A stretch of 64,000 bases of DNA, from assembly GCA_009746045.1 (NCBI GenBank), contig RPFO01000692.1, positions 529,640 through 593,639 on the forward strand, read 5' to 3'. Source of the DNA: Mesostigma viride (Eukaryota > Streptophyta > Mesostigmatophyceae > Mesostigmatales > Mesostigmataceae). Position 1 is the stretch's first letter; each line of letters starts with the position of its first letter. The position numbers were made by a program, and so were the translations under genes. Under the pieces are notes generated by a model that did not search any database, had not been told where the DNA came from, and worked only from the letters and a program-made list of their open reading frames with translations. This document shows positions 52,101-63,645 of this stretch, in pieces.

Positions 52101-55100
52101 TCGTGGAGAACGGGCAGGTCTTCTTCACGAGCGGGGGATCGGACGCCAATGACAGCATCGTGCGTGGCTGCTGGTGGTTGCATAGAGGATGGTATAGGGT
52201 ATCATCATGGTGCGATAGACGATACAATAAGGAATCTTCACAAGTGGTGGATCGGACGCCAACGACAGCATCGTGGGTGGTTGTTAGAAAAATAAATATT
52301 GAAATACTTGACCCCATACACAGCATCGTGCGTTACTGCTGATGTGATAAATAATGCGACCTTAAGGAATCATATGACCCATCCAGAACGGGCATGTCTT
52401 CTTCACCTGCGGCGGGTAACACACCAAACACGGCATTCCACCCTGATTATTAGAAATAATCACAACTCAATTAGACATAGATTGACGCACTAGGCGTCAC
52501 TATAAGAAACAGCACCGCCGTTTCTAATATGGTCACGCACGCATAGCTGCTGCTTTCATAATTGCTGAGCTGTGAAGACGATGTACGATGTGAGGCATTT
52601 GATCTGTAACGGCACAGGCAGCTGGCGGCTCCTTCCGCTGTTTTCTTCCGTTCTCCCGTTCCCCGCTCCCTGCTCCCCGCTCCACCCCTCCCTTTGAGGC
52701 CGCACGTCGATAAGGGGGGAATGTTTGCACGCGAATATGCTCCCTCTTACCGACTAGTGCCATTAGTGTGTATTTGCTTGAAATACCTATATTGTTATAT
52801 TATATTTGTTTGAGTCACCTATCCATACAACCCCCCCTACGGTTTACTCCTTGCTTCCACCTTCCTACGCCACTTACCATATCATGTTGTTTTTCCGTTG
52901 TTGTCTTTATTGTCGTGTATTTGGCTTTGTTTGACGCCACAGTATCTTGGTGTGCTGGCTGTTGCCGTGGGATGCCTTTGTGTTGGTCGTTTGCAGGTGA
53001 AGCTCGTGTGGTACTACCACAACGCCATCGGCCTACCCAGGAAGAAGAAGATCATTGTGCGCGACCGCGCGTACGTGACGTAGGGGCTAGCGTGATAGTA
53101 TAACACATATGATAGTGCATGGGGTAGTGCATGAGGTAGTGCAAAGGGTAATGCATGGCTAGCGCGACACCGCGCCGCATACCATCATGTTCTTTTCTTG
53201 TGCGACCGCGCGGATGTGACCGCGCCAGCTTTAGGGGTTGATGTGATGCTATGATTACGAAACTATGCAATAACGCACGGGGTGGTGTGCACGTATGCGG
53301 GAGCTCATATGCGTGTGGCAGCGCCAGCGTTATGGGGTGACTGTATGCGGGAGTGTGTGCTTATGCGATATGGACGTTAGGACACCAAAATAATACTAGC
53401 CGCAGGACACTATAGTGGCATACGATTGTTAGCGTGCAGGACACTATAGTGATAATATTCGGCGTTGGACACTAAAATAGCATGCAATTGTTAGTGTGGG
53501 GACGTAGTGTGGGGTGGGGTGCATGCGCGCAGGGGGGCGCATACGTGCTGCATGTACAGTTTTTATTTCTACGTGCCGCTGCATGATGGGGTGGTGGGGC
53601 ATACATTGACAGCTGGTGTCTGCATGCAGTATCGAATTGTATGGCTAATGGTATAGCTACCTGTTGTCTATCTGTGATACGTCAAGCATGCAAGGTCCTT
53701 GTACCCCGGTGTTCCATTTCGTGCTGTTTATCTGTAGCCTACGTCAACGTGTGCTTGTCCCAGGGATAACTGGATGGCATCTCGGTGATATGCTGGGGCG
53801 CAGGAGGGGTGAACCAGGAAGGCCTAGGCGGACCTACTTCTCGAGTAGCTAGCCTAAAGGCAAGCCATGCCAGACATTCCCGACCCCACGGTACCTTGAC
53901 AGGTTGTCATCCAGCTGCGTCGGGTGATGGTTCTTCTTTCTGTCTTGCAAGGCCCATGCTGACGTGTGGCCAATCGCCACAATCGGTCGCATCCCTGCCA
54001 TTAACAGTTGCCTGCAAGTAACATTTGCCCCCAATCAACGATTGCCTGCGACCAAAAACTGCCTGCTTTTGTCTGCTCCTCTTGTCTGTGTCCCTCCGGC
54101 ACTTGCCCTCGGCGCAGCTATCACGGCTCGAGCGTCCTCTCCGGCAGCCTTACTGGGTAAGCGCGATACGGGTGGGGAGGCAAGAAAAACGGGCATGGTG
54201 GCCTCCTGCTGTGTCGGCGTGCCCCTAAGAACTGCACATGACAACCTGTTTTTGGGTAGCGGGCAACCGTCTGGATGCACAAGTTTTTGTGCCAGGATAG
54301 CCCAACCAACTTGACCATGTTGTGTTGAAAAGGCTTGCGTCATCCCAGTGCTTTGCAAGGCAATTCCCTATTTAGGAATGGGGTTGGCTTTCAATGATGT
54401 TGTCCGAAACTCGATACCGTTTCTGGATTTGACGCCGCCGTAGTATTTAACGCTGTTTTTTCTTTACCCTGGTGAGCCTTTGACTCAGCCGACTCATCAG
54501 AGGGGGAAGGGTTGCGAGCTATTGGAGGGCTTGGCTGTCATGCAATCATTTGCGTGTCATGATTTGCATCCTTGCCCGCCTGTGTGCCATATTGCTTGCA
54601 TTCTGCACCCCCCTTTCCCTCACAGGCTGGCGCTGCTCCACAGCGGCTTTGATGCGCCCGTGACCGGCCTCATCTTGCGCACGAGCAGCCCCCACTACAA
54701 GCGGCATGCGCGGCCAGGTGGGGATGAGACAGCGGCTACCCAAGTGCGAGGTGGGGATAAGACAGCGGCTATTCTTGGTGCACTAAAGGCCATGCGTCTG
54801 CCCGTATGTTTGCAAGCCGCAGGGCCCCTACCAGCGCTTGCACATCCATGTGGGGAAGGTGCCTGTGCGGGCCGCTCATCGTTCCTCGGCTCTTGCTGCA
54901 CCTCTCTGGTGTGCCATGGGGCATGTGTGCGCAGGCGAGAGCGAGGAAGACTTTTCCACACGGATGGCGGACGAGCTGGATGCGCTGATACAGAGGGAAG
55001 GGGCAGACACGGTGGGTGCGCCAGTATACGTTTGGAATGGCCAGAGGGAAGGCGCGGACTCGGTGGATGCGCCCGTGTACGTTTGGAATGAGCATGCGTC

Positions 55101-58100
55101 TGTTTGGTGATGCAGAGTGAAGGGGCGCACTGCGTGGGTTCGCGAGTGTGGGAGGTGAGAGGGGAATGGCAGATGGCGTCCGTGCGCGCATGTTTCATGG
55201 GCAAGACGCGGCCTGCATCAGCTCTAGCTCCGCTGGGACTATGGAACCCCGCTTCTCTATTTGCGGGCATGTTTGACTTTGGGCCTTTGAAGGTTGTTCT
55301 CACAGCAAGCACCCGCGCTGACGCAGTGGTGGGGGATGCCATCGGTTGCCCTCACGGGGTTGGCTGCCACCCCTTGCGGTGCGCTCATGGTGGCTGCCAC
55401 CCCTTGCCCTCATCGTGTGAGGGTTGCCACCACTTGCACCACCCGCATGGTGTGCAATCACTTGATTATCTCGATCATCTGCTTGCACTTGCGTCCGCAG
55501 ATTGCTGCGTTTTTCGCGGAGCCTGTTCAAGGGGCGGGCGGCGTCATCCCGCCCCCCAAGACGTACTTCCCCAAAGTAAGCACTCTGTCCTCGTGTATTT
55601 TGTGGACGTAGTTATGGTGAATGAAAGCCATAACAAGTAAGCACCTGTGCTCCGGTATCAAAGTTGTTAACGAGTTACATGACATTAGGCCAGCAGGCTC
55701 CGCTCTCTTTTCTGTTGGTGCACCAAGGGCGAAAGCTGGGGAAATTCGTGTTGGATCTTTCACCATGGGAAGAAGCACACGCATGTAACCAAGGGACGGC
55801 AAGAGTAAGTTCCGGGAGATGATGTTTGTGGGGTGGGTACTCCATGTTGGGGAAGTCATGTGGAATTTCGGGCTTTGGAAAATAAGGAAAGCGCCTCAAG
55901 GCAATGACGTTTCTCGCAACAAATAAGTAATTATTGTTTTTCTAGGAAGGGCGGCGTCTGCTTGTTGTTCATACTGTGCTCTGGCGCCCCGTGCACCGTC
56001 ATGACAGCCCTGGTGAAATTGGTATAGGTGGGCTTCCCCAACGTGGGAAGCATGTCATTCTTTTTGCATCCTTCTTTTGAGTTTCGTTGATTTCAAGACA
56101 AGGCATTTTTTGTGGCCCATCAATCACATGCAGAAGCAAATGGTTTTACCATGAATTTCTCTGCCTGCACTGGCTGCCTTCTCCCCCCAACCCCCTCCAC
56201 TCACCTCCTCCACTCACCCCCTCCACGCCCCCCCTCCACTCACCCCCTCCACTCACCCCCTCCACTCACCCCCTCCACTCACCCCCTCCACTCACCCCCT
56301 CCACTCACCCCCTCCACTAACCCCCTCCACTCACCCCCTCCACTCACCCCCTCCTCTCACCCCCTCCACCCACCCCTCCTCTCACCCCCTCCACCACCAC
56401 CCTCCACTCACCCCTCCACTCACCCCTCCACCACCACCCTCCACTCACCCCCTCCACCCACCCCCTCCACTCACCCCCTCCACTCACCCCCTCCACCCAC
56501 CCCCTCCACTCACCCCCTCCACCCCCCCTCCACCCACACCCTCCACTCACCCCCCTCCACTCACCCCCTCCACTCACCCCCTCCACCCACCCCCTCCACC
56601 CCCCCCTCCACTCACCCCCTCCACCCACCCCCTCCACCCACCCCCTCCACTCACCCCCTCCACCCCCCCCTCCACTCACCCCTCCACTCACCCCTCCACC
56701 ACCACCCTCCACTCACCCCCTCCACTCACCTCCTCCACTCACCCCCTCCACGCCCCCCTCCACTCACCTCCTCCACTCACCCCCTCCACTCACCCCCTCC
56801 ACCCACCCCCTCCACTCACCCCCTCCACCCACCCCCTCCACTAACCCCCTCCACTCACCCCCTCCACACCCCCTCCACTCACCCCCTCCACCCACCCCCT
56901 CCACTCACCCCCTCCACTCACCCCTCCACTCACCCCCTCCACTCACCCCTCCACCACCACCCTCCACTCACCCCCTCCACCCACCCCCTCCACTCACCCC
57001 CTCCACTCACCCCTTCCACCCACCCCCTCCTCTCACCCCCTCCACCACCCTCCTCCACCCACACCCTCCAATCACCCCCCTCCACTCACCCCCTCCACTC
57101 ACCCTCTCCACCCACCCCCTCCACCACCCCCCTCCATCACCCCCTCCACCCACCCCCTCCACTCACCCCCTCCACCACCCCCCTCCACCCACCCCCTCCA
57201 CTCACCCCCTCCACTCACCCCCTCCACTCACCCCCTCCACTCACCCCCTACACCCACCCTCGTCACCCACACCCGCCACCAACCCTATACGCCTACTACC
57301 CCCCTCCACCTGACCCTTGCGCTGTCGGCCGCAGATCCAGCAAGTGCTCAAGAAGCACGACATCCTGTTCGTGGCGGACGAGGTATGCGACGTGTCTATT
57401 TTTAGCACTCTGCGTTCGGCTGCCGCCGTGGCCTCATTGGGACCCTGGGCATCGCCTTTGCGGGTTGCGAGAGCACCCAGGCATTTGCAAGGGGTCGGCT
57501 TCAACAGCTCTAGGCCGCCGCTGTTCACAGCGCAGTGTTATGCGTGCAATGGAGCGTGTGACGATGCCGTAGTCACATCGTTATACTACACCAGCATGTG
57601 TCCTGACACATATGAATAGGTGCCTGGGTGAATCCTCCAGCAGTTCCGAGAAAGACTGTTTTCAGCGTGGTCATTGTCAATCCCTCGTCAGTAATCCTGT
57701 CAACTGCAGTAGTTATCCTGTCGACTACAACAGTACTCCTGTCGACTACTGAAAACGGCACGTACAGGGAGTGGGACTATTTCTGCCTTGTCCTGCATTC
57801 ATGCACACTTACTAATGACATGCACTGGGATATGCGCTCATGCATGCAGAATTTTCACAATTCAACCCCCTCTTGAAGCCGTAGCGCGTCAGTGGGTATG
57901 TGCTGTCATAATCGATTGGAATGCTTGCTTTCATGTCCGTGCATGCTGTCGCGTTGTACTCTGCGAGCTAGCGCGTCTGACTTCATGCAGATACCCTTGG
58001 GGCTTCTGTGTTCAGTATAAAGACTCCAAAAGAAAATAAGAAGAAAAGAGACTCCAAAAGAAAACGAAAAGAGACTCCCAAAACCACAAAAAGAAAGTGG

Positions 58101-59993
58101 CGTGCGCTGCTCGCTGACTGGTCGCCACGTAGCTGCCACCGCGACACGGGGTTCATGTGCCGCCACCTGTCCCTCCCGCAGGTCGTCTCCGCGTTTGGCC
58201 GACTGGGCACCATGCTTGGCTCCCAAAAATTTGACATCAAGCCCGACTTTATCACGATCGCAAAGGTGAGGACGCATCGCGGTGGGTGAGGACGCATCGC
58301 GGTGGGTGGGTGAGGGCGCATCGCGGTGGGTGAGGACGCATCGCGGTGGGTGAGGGCGCATCGCGGTGGGTGAGGACGCATCGCGGTGGGTGAGGGCGCA
58401 TCGCGGTGGGTGAGGACGCATCGCGGTGGGTGAGGGCGCATCGCGGTGGGTGAGGTGAGCACAGCCTCACAGGGAAGTACTGGGTCTGTATTCTTTACTT
58501 CAGCAGTTTGCACAGGTGAGCAATGCTTCAGGAAGTGAGGAGAGGGACCCTTTGCAACTACACTGTGACCCTCTTAAAGCTGTGGGTTTGAGGTAGGTGA
58601 CCGTTTTCTTTAAAAGGGGCCAATCTGGATTTCACCTTAACGGCACGTCGTCAGGGTGGACAAGATGAGAATGTCACTGCTATGCGTACAGCCATGGCAA
58701 GTTGCCGATATGCGTACAGCCATGGCAAGTTGCCGAGGGGAGGAAAGTCGGGGAACCGTCGGCAGCACGCTGACATGTGGGAGCGGGGGGGGGATATCAC
58801 GCTCGTAGTCCTGCCTGCCGCTGTCCGGCTTGTGTGGGCATGGTAGGTGCAGGGATGCTGGGCACGTAATTTGGTGCACTGGCTTTTGAGCCCTTCGCAC
58901 TCCCTTGCGATTGACAACCCTTTCCTCGGTTGGTATCCATTCCTTGTTCGCTGCCTAGGTTGGCGCCCTCCTTTCTCGCTCCCCTTCAACATACTTGCCG
59001 CCTTAGCCACCCGCTCTGCCCCACCGTTGTCTTCCCCACCACTCCCTGCCCCACCCTCCCTGCCCACCCCCCTGCCAGGCCATCACCTCGGGCTACATCC
59101 CGCTGGGCGCCGCCATCATCAACAACGAACGCGTGGCGCGCGCCATCACCAACATGTCGGACAAAATGGGCGGTGGGTTAAGGGAGATTAGACAAGGTGG
59201 GAGGTGGGTGGATTAAATAGGCAAGTTGGGGGGTGGGTTGAGCAGGTTGGGGGGTGGGTTGAGCAGATAGCTAAGGTTGACGGTGGATGGGCGCACTGCG
59301 ACATGATCCCTCTGTCGTGCCAGTGCAAGGTAACATGTGTTTTGTCAAAGGCCTTCTTTATCCCAGCATCTGTCAACTGAGCAATGTTCTCAAAAGTGGA
59401 GGAGTTTTTTCCTCTGCCCAATCATTTTGTTATCAGGACTGTTGTCTCCTTCATTTTGTTATCAGGGCTGGGACCCGAGGATGACAATGACGTTGCAGAG
59501 ACCTCCCTTGACTTTGGTGAATCTGGACATGGGACTGGAGTTTTTTGACTTGTGTGAAATAATGAGAACTTTCATTAGCTGGGAAGCTCTTTACCCAGAA
59601 GGTTACCCAGTCACCTCGTTCAGCCAGTTGGCAGGGCAGAAGTAGAAAAGGGCAGCTACGCCTTGGGGCTTGGCTGTGAGCATGTTTCCAGCGACCTCGT
59701 GAGATTTGTAGTTTTTTAAGGACATGGGTATATATGTATATGTACTAGCTTGCATGTATTCCCCCAAGGGAACACAGGGATCATGGTTTGGGATATCTAT
59801 GCGGCCTGGATTCTGTCCAAAGCCTATACCACTCATCTTACTTCTTCCCTCTAAAGCGCTCATCTCACTCCTTCCCTCCGTTCTGCTTGTCCTGGCCCTG
59901 ACCGCACCCTGCAGGTTCCTTTGGCCACGGCTTCACATACACAGGGCACCCGGTGGCGTGCGCGGTCGCGAGGGAAGCGCTCTCGATCTACCG
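47901..59993 (+). CDS. GABA-T: Class III aminotransferase, GABA transaminase (POP2-like), 13 exons, 3' incomplete
   Basis: PLP enzyme transferring the amino group of 4-aminobutyrate to pyruvate or glyoxylate, usually mitochondrial. Exons: 47901-48000, 49494-49566, 50058-50155, 52064-52159, 52997-53070, 54118-54156, 54626-54717, 54935-55011, 55501-55575, 57335-57382, 58182-58265, 59079-59172, 59915-59993. All twelve joins are GT-AG and in phase. Landmarks: [31 protein letters not shown], cofactor-phosphate loop [14 protein letters not shown] over exons 5-6, [19 protein letters not shown] with the Asp that pairs with the cofactor ring nitrogen (57377), and the Schiff-base Lys as the last codon of exon 11 (TIAK, 58263), then [17 protein letters not shown]. 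About 343 codons are recovered; about 110 C-terminal residues and the N-terminus are missing. A GT donor closes the last exon, so the gene probably continues beyond the window or across a >4-kb intron. Confidence 0.93.
48001..48540 (+). repeat. 45 x 12-bp array (GTAGGGGTTGTG)n starting exactly at a 5' splice site
   Basis: The first base of the intron after transaminase exon 1 is the first base of the array: GCCGAG|GTAGGG. It runs in register to 48540 with one internal variant (GTAGGGATTGTG at about 48349). Every unit carries GTAGGG, identical to the donor hexamer, and a GGGG run. Confidence 0.95.
48575..49020 (+). repeat. 105-bp repeat, 4 copies
   Basis: GAGCGGTCGCTTGTG recurs at 48594, 48699, 48804 and 48909. 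Each unit also contains GTGACGGGTAGGGTAGGGGC and GTGCGTGCAGGTAGGGGC, again with GTAGGG and a CAG|GTAGGG word. In the same intron as the 12-bp array. Confidence 0.92.
49066..49180 (+). repeat. (GA)n then (TG)n microsatellite
   Basis: About 90 bp of GA dinucleotides followed by a short TG-rich run, in the intron between transaminase exons 1 and 2. Confidence 0.95.
50156..50590 (+). repeat. (TAG)n array bracketed by copies of the exon 3 end
   Basis: After the donor of exon 3 (CACGCTG|GTGGGTTATGTT) comes about 360 bp of GTAGTA/GTAGAG repeats. At 50561-50588 the exon end and donor reappear as ACCGACACCACGCG|GGTGGGTGGTGTT, a near copy of the true junction. The trinucleotide array has thus grown between two copies of the splice junction. 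Confidence 0.85.
50905..51600 (+). repeat. 38-bp array, about 18 copies
   Basis: Unit GGATGGTAAAACCTTATCTA + GGTTGGATGGGAAATCTC, with ATATCTT/AAATCTC variants, in the intron between transaminase exons 3 and 4. Contains GGTAAAAC words in each unit. Confidence 0.93.
52160..52340 (+). repeat. Two extra copies of the exon 4 / donor junction
   Basis: The true junction is GGATCGGACGCCAATGACAG then CATC|GTGCGT (52159/52160). GGATCGGACGCCAACGACAG then CATC|GTGGGT recurs at 52248-52280, and ACAGCATC|GTGCGT at about 52320-52333. TGTGATAAATAATGCG-type intron sequence follows. The copies preserve the exon sequence better than surrounding intron. Confidence 0.82.
54980..55150 (+). repeat. Triplicated exon 8 / donor junction
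   Basis: The exon end AGAGGGAAGGGGCAGACACG|GTGGGTGCGCC is followed by a second copy (AGAGGGAAGGCGCGGACTCG|GTGGATGCGCC at about 55033-55063) and a third, shorter copy (AGAGTGAAGGGGCGCACTGC, then GTGGGT, at about 55116-55142). Copies one and two share the downstream intron block GTATACGTTTGGAATG / GTGTACGTTTGGAATG. Period about 61 then 80 bp. Confidence 0.88.
56185..57265 (+). repeat. 13-bp pyrimidine-rich array upstream of an acceptor
   Basis: About 1.07 kb of CCACTCACCCCCT-type units (variants CCACCC, CCTCTC, CCACCACC). It ends about 70 bp before the acceptor GGCCGCAG|ATCCAG of transaminase exon 10. All C/T/A on this strand, so it forms a giant extension of the polypyrimidine tract. ORFs in it are artefacts. 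Confidence 0.93.
58266..58455 (+). repeat. 20-bp array, 9 copies, starting exactly at a 5' splice site
   Basis: The donor of exon 11 (GCAAAG|GTGAGG) is the first base of unit GTGAGGACGCATCGCGGTGG. Copies alternate GTGAGGAC and GTGAGGGC, so each unit contains a consensus donor GTGAGG. It ends in GTGAGGTGAGC. Confidence 0.95.
59173..59270 (+). repeat. Donor-derived GTGGGTT repeats
   Basis: The intron after exon 12 opens GGGCG|GTGGGTTAAGGGAGATTAG; then GGTGGGTGGATTAAATAG, GGGGTGGGTTGAGCAGGTTG and GGGGTGGGTTGAGCAGATAG follow. These are four degenerate units of about 26 bp carrying the donor hexamer GTGGGT. Confidence 0.8.
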
Positions 59994-60335
59994 GTAGGGC
60001 AGGGGGGGAGGGGTCGCGATCTACCGGTGTGTGTGTGGGGGGGGGGGAAGGGTCGCCATCTACCTGTCGGGGGGAGAGGAAGCACCTCGCAGTCTACCGG
60101 TAGCGGGGGGGGGGGAGGGTTGCAGTATACCGGTAGGGCGGGAGGGAAGCGCTCGCGATCTACCGGTAGGGGGGGGGGGAAGGGTCGCAGTCTACCGGTA
60201 GGGGAGGGAAGCGCTTGTGATCTACCGGTGGGGGGGGGGGAAGGTTTGCAGTCTACTGGAAGGGGGGGTGGAGGCGCGCGATCTACCGGAAGGGGGGGGG
60301 GGAAGGGTCGCCATTCACAGGTAAAGGGGGGGCGG
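59980..60335 (+). repeat. Repeats of the exon 13 / donor junction
   Basis: The exon end CGATCTACCG|GTAGGGC is followed by eight or more G-rich units in which CGATCTACCGG, CAGTCTACCGG or CAGTATACCGG, then GTAGGG or GTGGGG, recurs every 30-60 bp up to about 60290. Both the last codons and the donor are retained. Confidence 0.9.
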
Positions 60336-62474
60336 GGGAACTGCTTGCGCACGCCTTCACCATGACCAGGCAAATGTGTTGAGGCAAAACAGGTTGTGGT
60401 TAGTGAGGCAAAGGCACGTTGCGTATTGAGATCTGCAACGTGTGTGCACGCACCTGTCCAAGTGAGAATAGGGGGGTAATCATGTATAACTCTACAATAC
60501 CAGCTTCTAGTTTAATATTCTATAGGCTATACAGCTACTAGATGCCCTGCATGAGAAGCCTCAGTGACGCTCGGAAATGTGGCACACCTCGCAGCAATAT
60601 AGTAACGACACCTGGATGGAGGATGACAGCATAAAGCGAGAGGTTGGAGGTCGCAGGGTTTACCGAACAGATGGGTTGAGATGGGGATGGTTCTCTTGGG
60701 GGGGCGAATGTACCCTCTCAAGGAGACAGGACATACCTAAAGGGCACTTTTCTGGAACCATAAATTCGCATACCTATGCATGTGCAAAAAATCCAATGAT
60801 GATTGGGGACCATAAATACGTTTTATAAATTTTTTTTCCCAGCCACTTGGGGGAGGTACTAACCACCACCATACGCCGGTAACGCGCTAAAAATAAAAAA
60901 GACGCTATTTTAGTCACATTTTTCCTAGGGCAATGGGCAAACATACTGGGACCAAATCATATATTCCTGCATAGTTCCCCCACTTTTGAGAAATTCTACC
61001 TGATTGGGACCAAGAAATACGCATGTTTACTCAAGTTGATGGATTTCCCGCAAAACAGGTGCTTTTTGAAACAAAAAAAAAAATCATAAACACATTATAT
61101 CATGCTCCACCATATATTACCAAATATTAGAGGTGGGGGGACGTGCCGCCCAAATTTTCAAGGTCATTCTGCCAAGTGCAGCTCTAGTTGATGGATTTCC
61201 TAGGTGCCCACATGTGACAAAGCTAAGGTTGGTTTTATAGTGTATTTTACCACACTAACACCGCTGTATCCATCTAAACCACGCGAAAGCTGGCCAAACC
61301 ACATACTACCATCCTCTGCGCATATGGTACCTCCTATGTTCAAGGTTTGATGCCATTCCGAGAAAACTGCCCACGCTATGACCATTCCAAAATGGCCACC
61401 CATGAAGACGCTACAAGGAGCTTTTAGGTAGCGTTTGGCCACTTTCTGGCCTGCGCTGGTTGTCTCCTTGACATGAGCATCGCCTTCCTCATCAAAGACC
61501 TCTGCAAACTGACCAAAGCACATATGTTTAACTTTTTCACACTTGACGACAATGCATGCTCAAGGTTGGGGGTCATTGTGACAAGAACTGCTTAAGTTGA
61601 TGGGTTTCATATATGACCACCTGACAAGGCCCTAAGGACCACTCAGTAAGCTAGTAACCCCACAGTGCCACTTCATATGCCATCCAACATGCACCAAAAC
61701 CATGCTGAATATGTTTGGAAAGTACAAAGTGGTGGCCACGCGCCTCATACGCCTTCACCGCCCCTCGAGCATGGCCAGCCTTGCATCTCTATGTGAATAG
61801 CAATAACGACGGTAGCACCAACATGCCTAACCAGCATTTTCTTTGTTCCTCCCAGGTAAGAGTGTAAGGTTGATTCCAACCAAGCTAATCAACACTACAA
61901 CACCTCCTAAACTGCCGTACCCAGCATGGGCAACAAGCAGGGACTATGGAGGGCAAGAAACCAAGTAGGATCATGGCATTCAACGCTTGCATGCAGTCAA
62001 CCATGTCAACCATGGTTGGCTCAGCACATTTCAGTCTTGTCGCATCATCATAACAAGAGAAAGCTCAAACAAACCAATAGTGGCAGCTATCTACATGCAG
62101 TCACATGAATGCAATATCTCTAGAATGGTCATCAGCAAAAAACTTCCTTCCCTGCACGATAAAATGTAAAGAAACCGTTGGCGGCCGTTCATCTTCTGAG
62201 CGCTGTGATGCCGCTGCGAGGAAAGGGTGCGTCACTATCACACAACAAGAAGCGTCCATACGCACAACATCCTTGCCAAAGCACGTTTTATGAAATCCCT
62301 TGAACCTTCCCGAGAAGCCACAGGCTGCGACTGAAGCGTTCCTGACCACGACATCAACGAAAACAGTCTAAAGCTGCCAGGTATTCGACAACACAACGGC
62401 AAGAAACGGCGAACTAGCTGGCCAAAACTGCCCAAAAAGAACACAAAAACCTCGAACGGCGAGTTAATAGCTTA
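60336..62474. other. No exon seen; intron or intergenic
   Basis: AT-richer than the region before it. I searched both strands for the missing C-terminal part of the transaminase and found nothing. An open minus-strand frame of 107 codons at 61200-61523 matches no family I know. CTGGCCTGCGCTGGTTGTCT at about 61446 resembles 32813-32833, so part of it is dispersed repeat. Confidence 0.4.
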
Positions 62475-63645
62475 TAGCAGATAACGTTCACCACAGATCA
62501 ATACCCTACCCGATGAGCTCATAGAAGAATGCACTGATAGCAGGTAACGTTCACCACAGATCAATACCTTACCCGATGAGCTCATAGAAGAATGCACTGA
62601 TAGCAGGTAACGTTCACCACAGATCAATACCTTACCCGATGAGCTCATAGAAGAATGCACTGATAGCAGGTAACGTTCACCACAGATCAATACGCTACCC
62701 GATGAGCTCATAGAAGAATGCACTGATAGCAGGTAACGTTCACCACAGATCAATACCTTACCCGATGAGCTCATAGAAGAATGCACTGATAGCAGGTAAC
62801 GTTCACCACAGATCAATACGCTACCCGATGAGCTCATAGAAGAATGCACTGATAGCAGGTAACGTTCACCACAGATCAATACCTTACCCGATGAGCTCAT
62901 AGAAGAATGCACTGATAGCAGGTAACGTTCACCACAGATCAATACCTTACCCGATGAGCTCATAGAAGAATGCACTGATAGCAGGTAACGTTCACCACAG
63001 ATCAATACCTTACCCGATGAGCTCATAGAAGAATGCACTGATAGCAGGTAACGTTCACCACAGATCAATACCTTACCCGATGAGCTCATAGAAGAATGCA
63101 CTGATAGCAGGTAACGTTCACCACAGATCAATACGCTACCCGATGAGCTCATAGAAGAATGCACTGATAGCAGATAACGTTCACCACAAATCAATACGCT
63201 ACCCGATGAGCTCATAGAAGAATGCACTGATAGCAGGTAACGTTCACCACAAATCAATACGCTACCCGATGAGCTCATAGAAGAATGCACTGATAGCAGA
63301 TAACGTTCACCACAAATCAAACCCTACCCGATGAGCTCATAGAAGAATGCAATGATAGCAGATAACGTTCACCACAAATCAAACCCTACCCGATGAGCTC
63401 ATAGAAGAATGCAATGATAGCAGATAACGTTCACCACAAATCAAACCCTACCCGATGAGCTCATAGAAGAATGCAATGATAGCAGATAACGTTCACCACA
63501 AATCAAACCCTACCCGATGAGCTCATAGAAGAATGCACTGATAGCAGATAACGTTCACCACAAATCAAACCCTACCCGATGAGCTCATAGAAGAATGCAC
63601 TGATAGCAGATAACGTTCACCACAAATCAATACCTTACCCTCGTG
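62475..63645 (-). repeat. 63-bp (then 62-bp) array, about 18 copies
   Basis: Unit GATGAGCTCATAGAAGAATG + CACTGATAGCAGGTAACGTT + CACCACAGATCAATACCTTA + CCC. Copies towards the right end lose one base (AAACCCTACCC). The 63-bp copies keep a 282-codon minus-strand frame of 21-residue repeats open, which I regard as an artefact. On the minus strand each unit reads CATCGGGTAAGG or a variant, and the array adjoins ATTCACGAGGGTAAGG at 63633-63648. Confidence 0.93.

Noticed and set aside
56087-57572. 486-codon Pro/His/Thr-rich ORF
   Set aside because: Product of the 13-bp pyrimidine-rich intronic array; the genuine coding part is the 48-bp exon at 57335-57382, and the flanking residues are in other frames.
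61200-61523. 107-codon minus-strand ORF as a gene
   Set aside because: No recognisable domain, no splice context and no relative in the window; left unannotated.
62472-63320. 282-codon minus-strand ORF of 21-residue repeats (VLICGERYLLSVHSS...)
   Set aside because: 63 is a multiple of 3, so the frame stays open by construction; the neighbouring 62-bp units break it, which a selected protein repeat would not allow.
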